Shown in pieces: positions 7,580 to 15,298 of a stretch of 34,484 nt of DNA (within the stretch, counting starts at the first letter, position 1; each line of letters begins with the position of its first letter). Below the pieces are notes generated by a model that saw only the letters and a program-made list of their open reading frames with translations, did no database searches and had not been told where the DNA came from. This stretch comes from Pseudoselenomonas ruminantium. GTDB taxonomy: Bacteria; Bacillota; Negativicutes; Selenomonadales; Selenomonadaceae. Location: contig CADBYQ010000008.1 in the NCBI GenBank assembly GCA_902798865.1, positions 1-34,484 of the forward strand, in the 5' to 3' direction. A program made the translations under genes and the position numbers.

Positions 7580-10500
7580 ATGATAACAGTAAAAAATTTT
7601 GCGGCTGTACTAAAATATATGCAGTTTATTGAACGTGATGGTTTTTATGAAAAATATTTTCCGAATTATGATGATTCTCTTAAAGTGGATTTGGAAAAGC
7701 GAAGATTGATATATCCAGAGAAGATAAAAGGGCGAGAACGCAATGCTTATTTTGACGAAGCCCACAAGGAAAATATGGTGGTTTTTGAATGTGTGAACCG
7801 TTTGTTGGAAAAGGGCTATCGTCCAGAGCATATCGAACTGGAAAAGGAATGGCACTTAGGGCATGATGCCAAAGGTGGTCGGGCAGATATTTGTGTAACC
7901 GGGGCTGATGGCAAGATGCTATTTATTATCGAGTGCAAGACCGCTGGCAGGGAGTATGATAATGAACTGCGTCAAACACAGACTGACGGAGGGCAGCTAA
8001 TCTCCTACTGGAAACAGGAAGATGCCTGTCAGTGGCTTTTGCTGTATGCTTCAGACTGGGAAGATAATCGGCTTACCTACCGTACAGACAGTATTTCCTG
8101 TAGCGACGACAGCAATATGCGTATTGCCAAAAAACAGGATAATTCCATAAAGCTTTACGATGATGCACATACTGTAGAGGAACTTTTTGCCGTTTGGGAT
8201 GAAACTTACGAGAAGCGACTGTTTGGTGATGTGGTTTTCCGTGATGATACCGTGGCCTATGAGATAGGTGCCAAGCCATTGCGGAAAAAGGATTTGCGCG
8301 ATTTTAGCGAGAGTGACAAGGTAGTAAACCGTTTTGAGGAAATTCTGCGGCACAACAACGTTTCGGACAAGGAAAATGCCTTTAATCGTCTAGTAGCTCT
8401 CTTTATCTGCAAATTGGTGGATGAAATCCAAAAAGACGAAGATGATGTGGTGGAATTTCAGTACAAGGTGGGGACAGACACTTACGAAAACTTGCAGGAC
8501 AGATTACAGCGTTTGCACCGTGATGGTATGGAAAAATTCATGCGCGAAGAAATGTTCTATGTTGCCGATGACTATGCAGAAAATCTAATCCGGCAATATA
8601 CAGGACAGAAACGAGTCAAGTTGATTGCCGAACTGAAAAAGACGCTGCGTATTTTGAAATTTTATACCAACAATGATTTTGCCTTTAAGGATGTGCACAA
8701 TGAGGAATTGTTCTATCAGAACGGTAAAATTCTGGTGGAAGTGGTGCAGCTCTTTGAAGAATACCGCATTATTGGCTCGCGCGATTTGCAGACATTGGGC
8801 GATTTGTTTGAGCAGCTTTTGAGCAAAGGCTTTAAGCAGAACGAAGGTCAGTTTTTCACCCCTATGCCGATTACCCGTTTTGTTTGGGATAGTCTGCCTT
8901 TAAGGGAAATATTGCGTAAAAATGAGCAGGAATATCCCAAAATCATTGATTACGCCTGCGGTGCCGGACATTTTCTGACCCAAGGATTTGAAGCGGTAAA
9001 TGACCTCGTACAAAAAGATGACCGCGCTTGGGCCGGTGAGAAATTATATGGCGTAGAAAAAGATTATCGTTTGGCCAGAGTGTCCAAGATTTCTCTGTTC
9101 ATGCACGGTGCCGGTAATGGCAATATTGTCTTCGGCGATGGCTTGGAAAATTATATGGATAAAAATATCCGTCCGCATAGTTTCGATATTCTGGTAGCCA
9201 ATCCGCCCTATTCGGTAGCGGCCTTCAAGCCGCATCTGAAATTAAAGGACAATGATTTTACCATTTTGCCGAAGATAAGCAATAACGGCTCGGAGATAGA
9301 AACGCTCTTTGTGGAACGCATTGCCCAGCTGCTAAAGCCCCAGGGGGTAGCAGCGGTGATTCTGCCCATCAGTATTCTGAACAAGGAAAGTGAGAGCTTT
9401 GTCGCTGCGCGTGAATCCCTGCTGCAAAATTTCCGTCTGTGTGCTATTGTGCAGTTGGGGAGCAAAACATTCGGTGCTACCGGGACGAATACGGTGATTT
9501 TGTTCCTGGAAAAGTTTGCAGAACCGCCCAAGAAGGTTGACCTTTGTACAGACACCGTGCAGGCTGTTCTTACGGCACAGAGTTTGGAGGATTGGGAAGA
9601 CAAGGACATTTTGACGGCGTATTTGGAAAAAATACAGGTTGACCGGCAGATTTACGGCGAATTTGTGACGCGTCAGCGGAATTTCAACGCTTGGGCTGAC
9701 GTTCCTTATATAGATGCTTATACCAAAGCATTCTTATCATCGGCAGAATATAGTACCAAGGTTAAGCAAAAGGGCTATCAGGCCAAGAGCGAGGAGGAAA
9801 AGCTGGAATGGTGCAATGTCAGCTTTTATGAATTTGCCATCGCGAAAGAGGCGGAAAAACTCTTGTATTATTCGCTGGCCTATGGACAGACTGCGCTTAT
9901 CGTTACCACTCCGAATGATAATAAGGGGCAGGAAAAATTCTTGGGTTACGGTTGGAGCAACCGTAAAAGACAGGAAGGTATACAAATCAAAAAACAGGGT
10001 GGGCTTTTGTATAATCCGCAGGACAGACAGGCAACGGATACTTTGGCGGCCCTAGTGCGTGCTTCCTTTGGTGAGGAAGTAGAACTGACCGGCGATTTAG
10101 GAGAATACTACCATTATATGCCTGTAACGGATATGCTCGATTTTAGCGGTGTGAATTTTAACAAGGCGATAAAGACCAACAAAGTACGTCATCAGGTGGT
10201 AAAAGAAGGCATGACTGCTTATAGGCTGGATGGCCGGGAATTTTCCGTCAGCATTGGCAACCGTGTGTTGGCGGCAGAGATTGAGGAAGATGGAGAGTAC
10301 CCTGTGTATAGTGCCAATGTCTTTGAGGAATTTGGCCGCATCAACAAGCAAAACTTAACCGATTTCAGTAAGCCTTCGGTTATTTGGGGCATTGATGGAG
10401 ATTGGATGGTCAACTATCTGCCGGAAGATTATCCGTTCTATCCCACTGACCATTGCGGCGTAATCCGGGTGAATACGGATAAGATATTGCCGAAATACTT

Positions 10501-11257
10501 GGCATTGGCTTTGCAGGTTGAGGGCGAATATGAAAGATTCTCGCGCAGTAACCGGGCATCTACGGCAAGGATTAAGAGCCTGACTGTACAAATTCCCAGT
10601 GTGCCTGTGCAGAAAAAAGTGGTGGAGGAAATCGAAGCTATTGATTCACAGGTTACGAAGCTGGCGCAGGAGATAACGCAATATAATGAAGATATAAAAT
10701 CACGGTTTATCGAGATGTTTGGTGACCCGGTGATGAATCCTATGGGATGGGAAGTGCTATCGTGGCAAGATGTATTTGATACTACAACAGGAAAATTAGA
10801 TTCAAATGCAGCTGTTGATGGTGGACAATATCCATTCTTTACCTGTGCGAAAGAACCTTTTACAATAGATACTTTTGCCTTTGATTGTGAAGCTTTGCTT
10901 TTAGCAGGCAACAATGCCGCTGGTATATATGATGTTAAACACTATAAAGGAAAATTCAATGCTTACCAAAGGACATATGTATTACAATTGAAAAATAATG
11001 AATGGAAATACGAGTTCTTCAAACACCAATTAGAAGGGAGATTGGTTTACTTACAGAATCAATCAGTAGGTACAAATACGAAATATTTGACTCTTGGAAT
11101 ATTGAATAGGTTGAAGTTTATTGTTCCCAATATCACGATGCAAGGACAATTCGCCGACTTCGTAGCACAGACCGACAAAACGAAAAATGCTGCTCAATCG
11201 CAGATTTATAAACTGAAACAGGAAAAGGAAGACGCAATCCAAAAATATTTCAAATGA
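7580..11257 (+). CDS. Single-chain restriction-modification enzyme (nuclease-N6 methylase-specificity fusion)
   Basis: A 1,225-aa type IIG / type I-like R-M-S fusion that should methylate adenine in, and cut near, one recognition sequence. The N-terminal PD-(D/E)xK nuclease is visible as RADICV...MLFIIECK (D103, E118, K120) with a downstream GGQLISYW. The methylase has QNEGQFFTP, motif I DYACGAGHFL (about 455-464) and motif IV NPPY (541-544). The C-terminus carries two HsdS-like target recognition domains. The first ends in a coiled-coil spacer with SVPVQKKVVEEIEAIDSQ. The second starts after the signature MFGDPVMNPMGWEV and ends in another helical repeat. The ATG at 7580 sits four bases after GGAGG; the open frame from 7517 begins inside the promoter. 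The second recognition domain (from about 10,760) is visibly richer in A+T than the first 3 kb, which suggests domain exchange. Confidence 0.9.
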   Translation: MITVKNFAAVLKYMQFIERDGFYEKYFPNYDDSLKVDLEKRRLIYPEKIKGRERNAYFDEAHKENMVVFECVNRLLEKGYRPEHIELEKEWHLGHDAKGGRADICVTGADGKMLFIIECKTAGREYDNELRQTQTDGGQLISYWKQEDACQWLLLYASDWEDNRLTYRTDSISCSDDSNMRIAKKQDNSIKLYDDAHTVEELFAVWDETYEKRLFGDVVFRDDTVAYEIGAKPLRKKDLRDFSESDKVVNRFEEILRHNNVSDKENAFNRLVALFICKLVDEIQKDEDDVVEFQYKVGTDTYENLQDRLQRLHRDGMEKFMREEMFYVADDYAENLIRQYTGQKRVKLIAELKKTLRILKFYTNNDFAFKDVHNEELFYQNGKILVEVVQLFEEYRIIGSRDLQTLGDLFEQLLSKGFKQNEGQFFTPMPITRFVWDSLPLREILRKNEQEYPKIIDYACGAGHFLTQGFEAVNDLVQKDDRAWAGEKLYGVEKDYRLARVSKISLFMHGAGNGNIVFGDGLENYMDKNIRPHSFDILVANPPYSVAAFKPHLKLKDNDFTILPKISNNGSEIETLFVERIAQLLKPQGVAAVILPISILNKESESFVAARESLLQNFRLCAIVQLGSKTFGATGTNTVILFLEKFAEPPKKVDLCTDTVQAVLTAQSLEDWEDKDILTAYLEKIQVDRQIYGEFVTRQRNFNAWADVPYIDAYTKAFLSSAEYSTKVKQKGYQAKSEEEKLEWCNVSFYEFAIAKEAEKLLYYSLAYGQTALIVTTPNDNKGQEKFLGYGWSNRKRQEGIQIKKQGGLLYNPQDRQATDTLAALVRASFGEEVELTGDLGEYYHYMPVTDMLDFSGVNFNKAIKTNKVRHQVVKEGMTAYRLDGREFSVSIGNRVLAAEIEEDGEYPVYSANVFEEFGRINKQNLTDFSKPSVIWGIDGDWMVNYLPEDYPFYPTDHCGVIRVNTDKILPKYLALALQVEGEYERFSRSNRASTARIKSLTVQIPSVPVQKKVVEEIEAIDSQVTKLAQEITQYNEDIKSRFIEMFGDPVMNPMGWEVLSWQDVFDTTTGKLDSNAAVDGGQYPFFTCAKEPFTIDTFAFDCEALLLAGNNAAGIYDVKHYKGKFNAYQRTYVLQLKNNEWKYEFFKHQLEGRLVYLQNQSVGTNTKYLTLGILNRLKFIVPNITMQGQFADFVAQTDKTKNAAQSQIYKLKQEKEDAIQKYFK

Positions 11258-11276
11258 AGGGAGAGATTTTAGTTTT

Positions 11277-12347
11277 ATGGAGAAACAGCTTATATTGAGT
11301 GGAATAAATATCCATCATTTTAGGGGCATAAATGAATTGAAAATAAATGATTTATCCCTGGTAAATGTCCTCGCTGGCCCTAACAACTGCGGAAAAACCA
11401 GTGCTTTAGAAGCAATTCGTATTCTAACCAACCCTAGTGATATTGGGCAGTTGATTCGGCTTTCTACCATAAGAGCCAGTGTATCTAAAGAAGCTAAAAA
11501 AAGAAATATTGTTCAATATTTACTAAGTGTTTTTCAAAAAGATACGGAATCAGATGAATCAAGCGCATCGTATCGCATTAAAATCGGAGCCAATATAAAA
11601 AATATAGATTATCTTTATGAAGCTGGTGGTACTGTCGGAAAAATAACGAATACATCAGGCGAACCGCAAACCATGATGGATTTATCTGTAAAGATATCCA
11701 ATTCAGCAGATAAAAAACCAAAATATAAATATGATAAAATTATAAATAATGCAGATACGTTATTCACAGCTGATGAAAATGATTTATATCATGCAATGTA
11801 TGTATTTTCCAGTGTGAATTACTACCGCACTACTGCCCGTGACATAAAAGACTATATCATAGATAATGGGAAGGATGAATTGCTGGATATTCTTAAGTCG
11901 TTTGATGATACCATTCGGGATATTAGTATCATAGATGAGGAGATTTACTTGCATAGTACTTCAAGTGGAACACTCCCGTTGTTCTCATATGGTGCGGGAA
12001 TGCAGAAAGCTCTTTGCCTGGCTGTTGAAATTGCCTATTGTAAGAATGGTATCATACTGGTAGATGAAATAGATAATGCAATACATGTTTCGGCATTTAG
12101 AGATGTATTCTATTGGTTCTTGAACGCTTGCAGGAAATATCATGTACAGGCATTTATTACTACGCACAGTGCAGAAGCGTTAGATGCGATTCTGTCTATT
12201 GTACATAACCATTTCTCTAAAGAGGATTTGTTGCGTGTTATTACTTTGAGAAAAGACAATGTGTCTCAAATTACGAGAAGTAAAATACGTACAGGGGAAG
12301 AAGCATACAGCGACAGAGAAGATTATGAATTGGAGTTGCGGATATGA
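11277..12347 (+). CDS. AAA (OLD/AriA-like) ATPase of a defence pair
   Basis: A 356-aa ATPase of the AAA_15/OLD-like, SMC-related class. Walker A is GPNNCGKTS (residues 35-43), following 'INIHHFRGINELKINDLSLVNVLAG', which is the typical N-terminal strand pair. The signature-like SYGAGMQKALCLAVEIAY, Walker B IILVDEIDNAIH and switch histidine FITTHSAEALDAI follow in order. The gene directly follows the restriction-modification gene (19 bases apart) and overlaps the next gene by four bases (ATGA), indicating translational coupling. An ATPase followed by a TOPRIM-type partner is the architecture of PARIS (AriA-AriB) and related anti-phage pairs, so a role in phage defence is likely. Assignment to a named system is not certain. 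Base composition is markedly A+T rich compared with the housekeeping genes around it. Confidence 0.8.
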   Translation: MEKQLILSGINIHHFRGINELKINDLSLVNVLAGPNNCGKTSALEAIRILTNPSDIGQLIRLSTIRASVSKEAKKRNIVQYLLSVFQKDTESDESSASYRIKIGANIKNIDYLYEAGGTVGKITNTSGEPQTMMDLSVKISNSADKKPKYKYDKIINNADTLFTADENDLYHAMYVFSSVNYYRTTARDIKDYIIDNGKDELLDILKSFDDTIRDISIIDEEIYLHSTSSGTLPLFSYGAGMQKALCLAVEIAYCKNGIILVDEIDNAIHVSAFRDVFYWFLNACRKYHVQAFITTHSAEALDAILSIVHNHFSKEDLLRVITLRKDNVSQITRSKIRTGEEAYSDREDYELELRI

Positions 12348-13030
12348 AATCCATTATATTATGCGAAGGTCAGGATGACCTTTGGTTTATTTCCTATTTT
12401 CTTCATAAAACTGATGGCTGGATAATGGACAATAATAAATCTTTGTGGAAAAATTATAAGATCCCACAAAATAAAGCCAGCCGAAAAGTAGCTTATATGA
12501 AAAAAGATAATAATGGTGTTGCGATATGGAGCGTAGGCGGAAAGGATAGTTTTGCGGAACCTTTGCATATAAATGACGATGAGAATGAAATATTGGCTGG
12601 TATTGCTGAAAGCATAAAAGATGACCTATCACTTAAAAATAAAATCCCCACTACATGCGATATCGAATGCTCAAATGGGGAAATAGCGCATACCCAAATT
12701 ACGCCCGTGATATTTCCGTTTTATGAAGCAGGGGCAATAGAAACACTGTTAATGAATGCCGTTAAAGAACAAAATGAAGGCGGTAGCATAATTTACGAAG
12801 AAGCGCAAAAGTATGTTTCATTTCTCGAAAATAATGACGAAATTACTGTTTATTCTGAAGAATATGGTTTTACCAGAACTAATTTACCAGGAGAAGATGA
12901 ACATAGTTCTTTAAAAAGAGTATTTTATTTGAAGAGTGTATCTGATTTATATAAAAGTATGAATTTCTTTGCACTGATGCTTTCTTTTTTCTCCCCCGGA
13001 ATATCCCGGATGGCGTCGTCGCCGTGCTGA
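12344..13030 (+). CDS. TOPRIM-like partner protein (DUF3226/DUF4435 type), probably C-terminally truncated
   Basis: A 228-codon frame coupled to the ATPase by an ATGA overlap. It opens with MKSIILCEGQDDLWFISYFL, the TOPRIM glutamate motif (E8, with G-x-D-D), and later has IWSVGGKDSF, as in DUF3226/DUF4435 proteins that partner OLD/AriA-like ATPases. The acidic D-x-D strand normally found some 25 residues after GGKD is represented only by NDDENEIL eight residues later, so an internal deletion is possible. The last 19 residues or so (after YKSMNFF) are encoded by sequence antisense to glnK and look like read-through past a breakpoint near 12,965. The real protein may be non-functional. The identification rests on motifs and neighbour order. 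Confidence 0.6.
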   Translation: MKSIILCEGQDDLWFISYFLHKTDGWIMDNNKSLWKNYKIPQNKASRKVAYMKKDNNGVAIWSVGGKDSFAEPLHINDDENEILAGIAESIKDDLSLKNKIPTTCDIECSNGEIAHTQITPVIFPFYEAGAIETLLMNAVKEQNEGGSIIYEEAQKYVSFLENNDEITVYSEEYGFTRTNLPGEDEHSSLKRVFYLKSVSDLYKSMNFFALMLSFFSPGISRMASSPC

Positions 13031-13347
13031 CCGGTGCGGATGCGGACGGCATCCTTCAGTTCGGTGACGAAAATCTTGCCGTCACCGAATTTGCCGGTGC
13101 GCAGGACGCTTTCACAGGTGGCGAGCACCGTGGGCACGGGGATTTCGGAAACCACGGTTTCGACTTTGATTTTGGGCACGAGTTTGACATCGTATTTCTT
13201 GCCGCGGTAGATTTCCTGATGGCCTTTTGACAGGCCGCAGCCGAAGACCTGGCTCACGGTGATGCCCATGACGCCGATGCGGTTGAGGGCGCGCAAAAGT
13301 TCATCGAGTTTGGAGGAACGGGTGATGATTTCGATTTTGGTCAGCAT
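12925..13347 (-). CDS. glnK: PII nitrogen-regulatory protein GlnK
   Basis: A PII signal-transduction protein that senses ATP/ADP and 2-oxoglutarate and plugs the ammonium channel AmtB. The sequence MLTKIEIITRSSKLDELLRALNRIGVMGITVSQVFGCG is a canonical PII N-terminus. The T-loop KGHQEIYRGKKYDVKLVPK keeps the tyrosine (Y52) at the position uridylylated in proteobacteria. GKFGDGKIF is the B-loop and VRIRTG the C-loop. The PII fold normally ends at about 112-115 residues. This frame runs to 140, with an extra tail ending in LLYKSDTLFK that is encoded on DNA shared with the truncated TOPRIM gene. The ATG at 13347 lies eight bases after AAAGGA and a few bases past the amtB stop. It is cotranscribed downstream of amtB, the reverse of the usual glnK-amtB order. 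Confidence 0.92.
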   Translation of the reverse strand: MLTKIEIITRSSKLDELLRALNRIGVMGITVSQVFGCGLSKGHQEIYRGKKYDVKLVPKIKVETVVSEIPVPTVLATCESVLRTGKFGDGKIFVTELKDAVRIRTGQHGDDAIRDIPGEKKESISAKKFILLYKSDTLFK

Positions 13348-13352
13348 GGCAA

Positions 13353-14669
13353 TCATCCTTTCTCAGCCATATTCATCTGCATGACGGTATTGGCCAGCAT
13401 TTCGCTGGAGGTTTCAAAGGAGCCTAAGAGTGGGCTGGAGGTCAGCACTCCACGGGTATAGCCGCGCTCGCCGTGCTCGATGATATCGAGGCCGGTGAGT
13501 TCTTCGGCTTCGTCGGCGCGGGTTTCCATAAAGCTGTGTACCAGCTGATAGAGGACAAAAGAACCGCCGATAGCCAGTGCATAAGCGACGACAATGGAAA
13601 TGAGCTGTGCGGTAAAGAGGTGTGTATCGCCGTAGAACAGGCCGTTAGCTCCGTCAGGATTGACTTCCGTGGTGGCCCAAAGCCCCGTGGCAATCGCGCC
13701 CCAGGTGCCGCCGATGCCATGCACGCCGAATGCGTCAAGGGAATCGTCATAGCCGAGTTTTTCTTTGAGAACGGCTACGGCAAAGTAGCAGATTACGCCG
13801 CCAATCAGGCCGATGAGTACAGCGGGCATGGGGGTTACGAACCCGGCAGCCGGGGTGATGGCCACAAGGCCTGCCACACAGCCGGATACTGCACCCAAAA
13901 TGGTGGGCTTGCCGTTGAACTTCCATTCCACGAGTACCCAGGAAACGGCGGCAGCAGCGGCAGCTGCCTGACTGGTGATAAAGGCATTGGCGGCAAGAGC
14001 GTTAGCGCCAAGAGCACTGCCGGCGTTAAAGCCGAACCAGCCGAACCAAAGAAGCGTTGCCCCAAGAACAGTCATGGGCAGGTTATGCGGCAGCATGGCC
14101 GTGTGCTGATAGCCATGACGCTTGCCGAGCAGCAGACAGATGGTCAGACCAGATACGCCGGAAAGGATATGGATAACGAGCCCGCCGGCAAAGTCGAGGG
14201 CACCGAGTTCGGCGAGGAAACCGCCGCCCCATACCCAATGAGCCATGGGATTGTAGATGAAGATGGCCCACAAGAGGATAAATACCGTAAATGCGGCAAA
14301 TTTCATGCGTTCGGCAAATGCACCCGTGATGAGCGCCGGGGTCAGCGCGGCAAACATGCACTGGAAGGCGACAAACGCCAGTTCAGGGATGGTGCTGCCT
14401 TCCAAAACTTTGAGGCCAATGCCCGTCAGGCCGATTTTGTCGAGATTGCCGATAAAGCCGTTTACATCCGGGCCAAAGGCCATCGTGTAGCCGATAAGGA
14501 TAAATTCAACCGATATAAGAGCCAGCACAAAGAAACTCTGCATAATGGTAGTGAGTACATTCTTGCTCCGCACCATGCCGCCATAGAAGAAGGCCAGGCC
14601 GGGCGTCATGATAAAGACCAAAGCGGCACTAATGAGTACCCATGCGGTATCGCCGGTATCAATCATCAT
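13353..14669 (-). CDS. amtB: Ammonium transporter AmtB
   Basis: A 438-aa inner-membrane ammonium channel with about eleven transmembrane helices. Family signatures are present: DTAWVLISAALVFIMTPGLAFFYGGMVR at the N-terminus, AHWVWGGGFLAELGALDFAGGLVIH in the middle (a conserved pore histidine region), WFGWFGFNAGSALGAN and DAFGVHGIGGTWGAIATGLWA (the second pore histidine region). Three in-frame ATGs cluster at 14675, 14669 and 14666. The AAAGGA site fits 14669 best, six bases away, and the longer frame up to 14744 would start inside a leader hairpin. It is transcribed with glnK from a perfect-consensus promoter through a 167-base structured leader, so nitrogen-dependent control at RNA level is likely. 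Confidence 0.95.
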   Translation of the reverse strand: MMIDTGDTAWVLISAALVFIMTPGLAFFYGGMVRSKNVLTTIMQSFFVLALISVEFILIGYTMAFGPDVNGFIGNLDKIGLTGIGLKVLEGSTIPELAFVAFQCMFAALTPALITGAFAERMKFAAFTVFILLWAIFIYNPMAHWVWGGGFLAELGALDFAGGLVIHILSGVSGLTICLLLGKRHGYQHTAMLPHNLPMTVLGATLLWFGWFGFNAGSALGANALAANAFITSQAAAAAAAVSWVLVEWKFNGKPTILGAVSGCVAGLVAITPAAGFVTPMPAVLIGLIGGVICYFAVAVLKEKLGYDDSLDAFGVHGIGGTWGAIATGLWATTEVNPDGANGLFYGDTHLFTAQLISIVVAYALAIGGSFVLYQLVHSFMETRADEAEELTGLDIIEHGERGYTRGVLTSSPLLGSFETSSEMLANTVMQMNMAEKG

Positions 14670-14695
14670 AATCATTCCTTTCCCTAACAACAAGA

Positions 14696-14836
14696 ATAAG
14701 TCCTGCAAACAGGAAAGGCGCCCATAGCGCAGAATTTCCTGCACTACGGACGCCTTTGTCCAAAACGCTATGAACGCACAAATCCCCCATCACCCGGTAC
14801 CTGGTGATGGGGGACAACGTTGTCCTGTTTGCTTAT
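14696..14836 (-). ncRNA. Structured 5' leader RNA of amtB-glnK (candidate riboswitch-like element)
   Basis: On the minus strand the predicted transcript start (A14836) begins ATAAGCAAACAGGA. ATAAG (14836-14832) pairs with CTTAT (14700-14696), and GCAAACAGGA (14832-14823) pairs with TCCTGTTTGC (14714-14705), leaving an AGGA bulge. This closing helix encloses an 11-bp hairpin (14813-14803 with 14794-14784) and a 19-bp hairpin (14757-14739 with 14732-14714, loop GAAATT). The 19-bp hairpin has all 19 positions paired, three of them G-U wobbles that exist only in minus-strand RNA. It ends about 20 bases before the amtB ribosome site. I do not recognise it as a named riboswitch; it has no terminator-like T run. 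Confidence 0.6.
14812..14825. promoter_or_regulatory. Perfect 14-bp palindrome at the amtB start region
   Basis: GGACAACGTTGTCC is a perfect palindrome lying at about +12 to +25 of the amtB transcript. It has no room for a hairpin loop, so a dimeric repressor operator is a natural reading, though its ends also take part in the leader RNA helices. The regulator is unknown. Confidence 0.5.
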
Positions 14837-14842
14837 GAGATT

Positions 14843-14871
14843 ATTATAGCCATTGGAAATGTCGCTGTCAA
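14843..14871 (-). promoter_or_regulatory. Perfect-consensus promoter of amtB-glnK
   Basis: Read on the minus strand, TTGACA (14871-14866), a 17-base spacer and TATAAT (14848-14843) are identical to the sigma-70/sigma-A consensus. Transcription should start near 14836. The perfect match implies strong constitutive initiation, with control exerted afterwards by an operator or the structured leader. Confidence 0.9.
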
Positions 14872-14929
14872 GACGTTTGATGTGTGTATACAAAATACTA
14901 TTTAACAGGGGCCCTGATTCCTGTCCGCT

Positions 14930-14973
14930 AAAGATTACATAAAGATTAAACAGAAATTAACCAGGGATTAGAA
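14930..14973 (+). promoter_or_regulatory. Four 11-bp direct repeats, likely response-regulator binding sites
   Basis: Four consecutive 11-base units (AAAGATTACAT, AAAGATTAAAC, AGAAATTAACC, AGGGATTAGAA) place ATTA at 14934, 14945, 14956 and 14967, once per helical turn. This spacing is typical of OmpR/PhoB-type winged-helix regulators binding head-to-tail. The array lies 38 bp upstream of the P1 -35 box of the exopolysaccharide operon and about 60 bp upstream of the divergent amtB -35 box. Confidence 0.55.
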
Positions 14974-15011
14974 AGACAGTCTTTTCTGTAAATAAGAGGA
15001 CTTAAAGCCTA

Positions 15012-15040
15012 TTGAAACCACGATTTGATTAATTTATAAT
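15012..15040 (+). promoter_or_regulatory. Promoter P1 upstream of the exopolysaccharide operon
   Basis: TTGAAA (15012-15017), a 17-base spacer and a perfect TATAAT (15035-15040) would give a leader of about 250 bases. It is the promoter nearest to the 11-bp repeat array. The leader contains no convincing gene; a 58-codon frame at 15063-15239 lacks a ribosome site. Confidence 0.65.
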
Positions 15041-15211
15041 ATCAACCTATAAAATATCTTTAATGAAACTTTATCTGATGATGGCGGCAGGAAAAATCAC
15101 ATGGCATAGAGAAATGCCGATATATGGAGCGAAAAACGGTGATTTATGTGTATGGTTCTTCTATTTTTACATAGAAATTGATAAAAAGATAAAATTGAGA
15201 AAATTTACAGT

Positions 15212-15240
15212 TTTACATTGGGGCGAGATAAAACTATAAT
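15212..15240 (+). promoter_or_regulatory. Promoter P2 of the exopolysaccharide operon
   Basis: TTTACA (15212-15217), a 17-base spacer and a perfect TATAAT (15235-15240) put the start near 15247, about 52 bases before the first gene. Two promoters in tandem suggest separate basal and regulated expression. Confidence 0.8.
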
Positions 15241-15298
15241 ATATTACTTATAAGGATATTTGGATATATTTTATCTGTTGGGGAAAGGATTGTAAAAA

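Noticed and set aside
13473-14687. 404-codon open frame on the plus strand opposite amtB
   Set aside because: It is the antisense shadow of a well-supported ammonium transporter; the translation is low-complexity and matches no family.
14714-14813. ANTAR-type antitermination hairpin pair upstream of amtB
   Set aside because: The loops (GAAATT and an eight-base GGTACC loop) lack the A1/G4 hexaloop signature and no terminator follows.
15063-15239. 58-codon frame between promoters P1 and P2
   Set aside because: No ribosome site, A+T-driven composition, and it runs through the P2 promoter.
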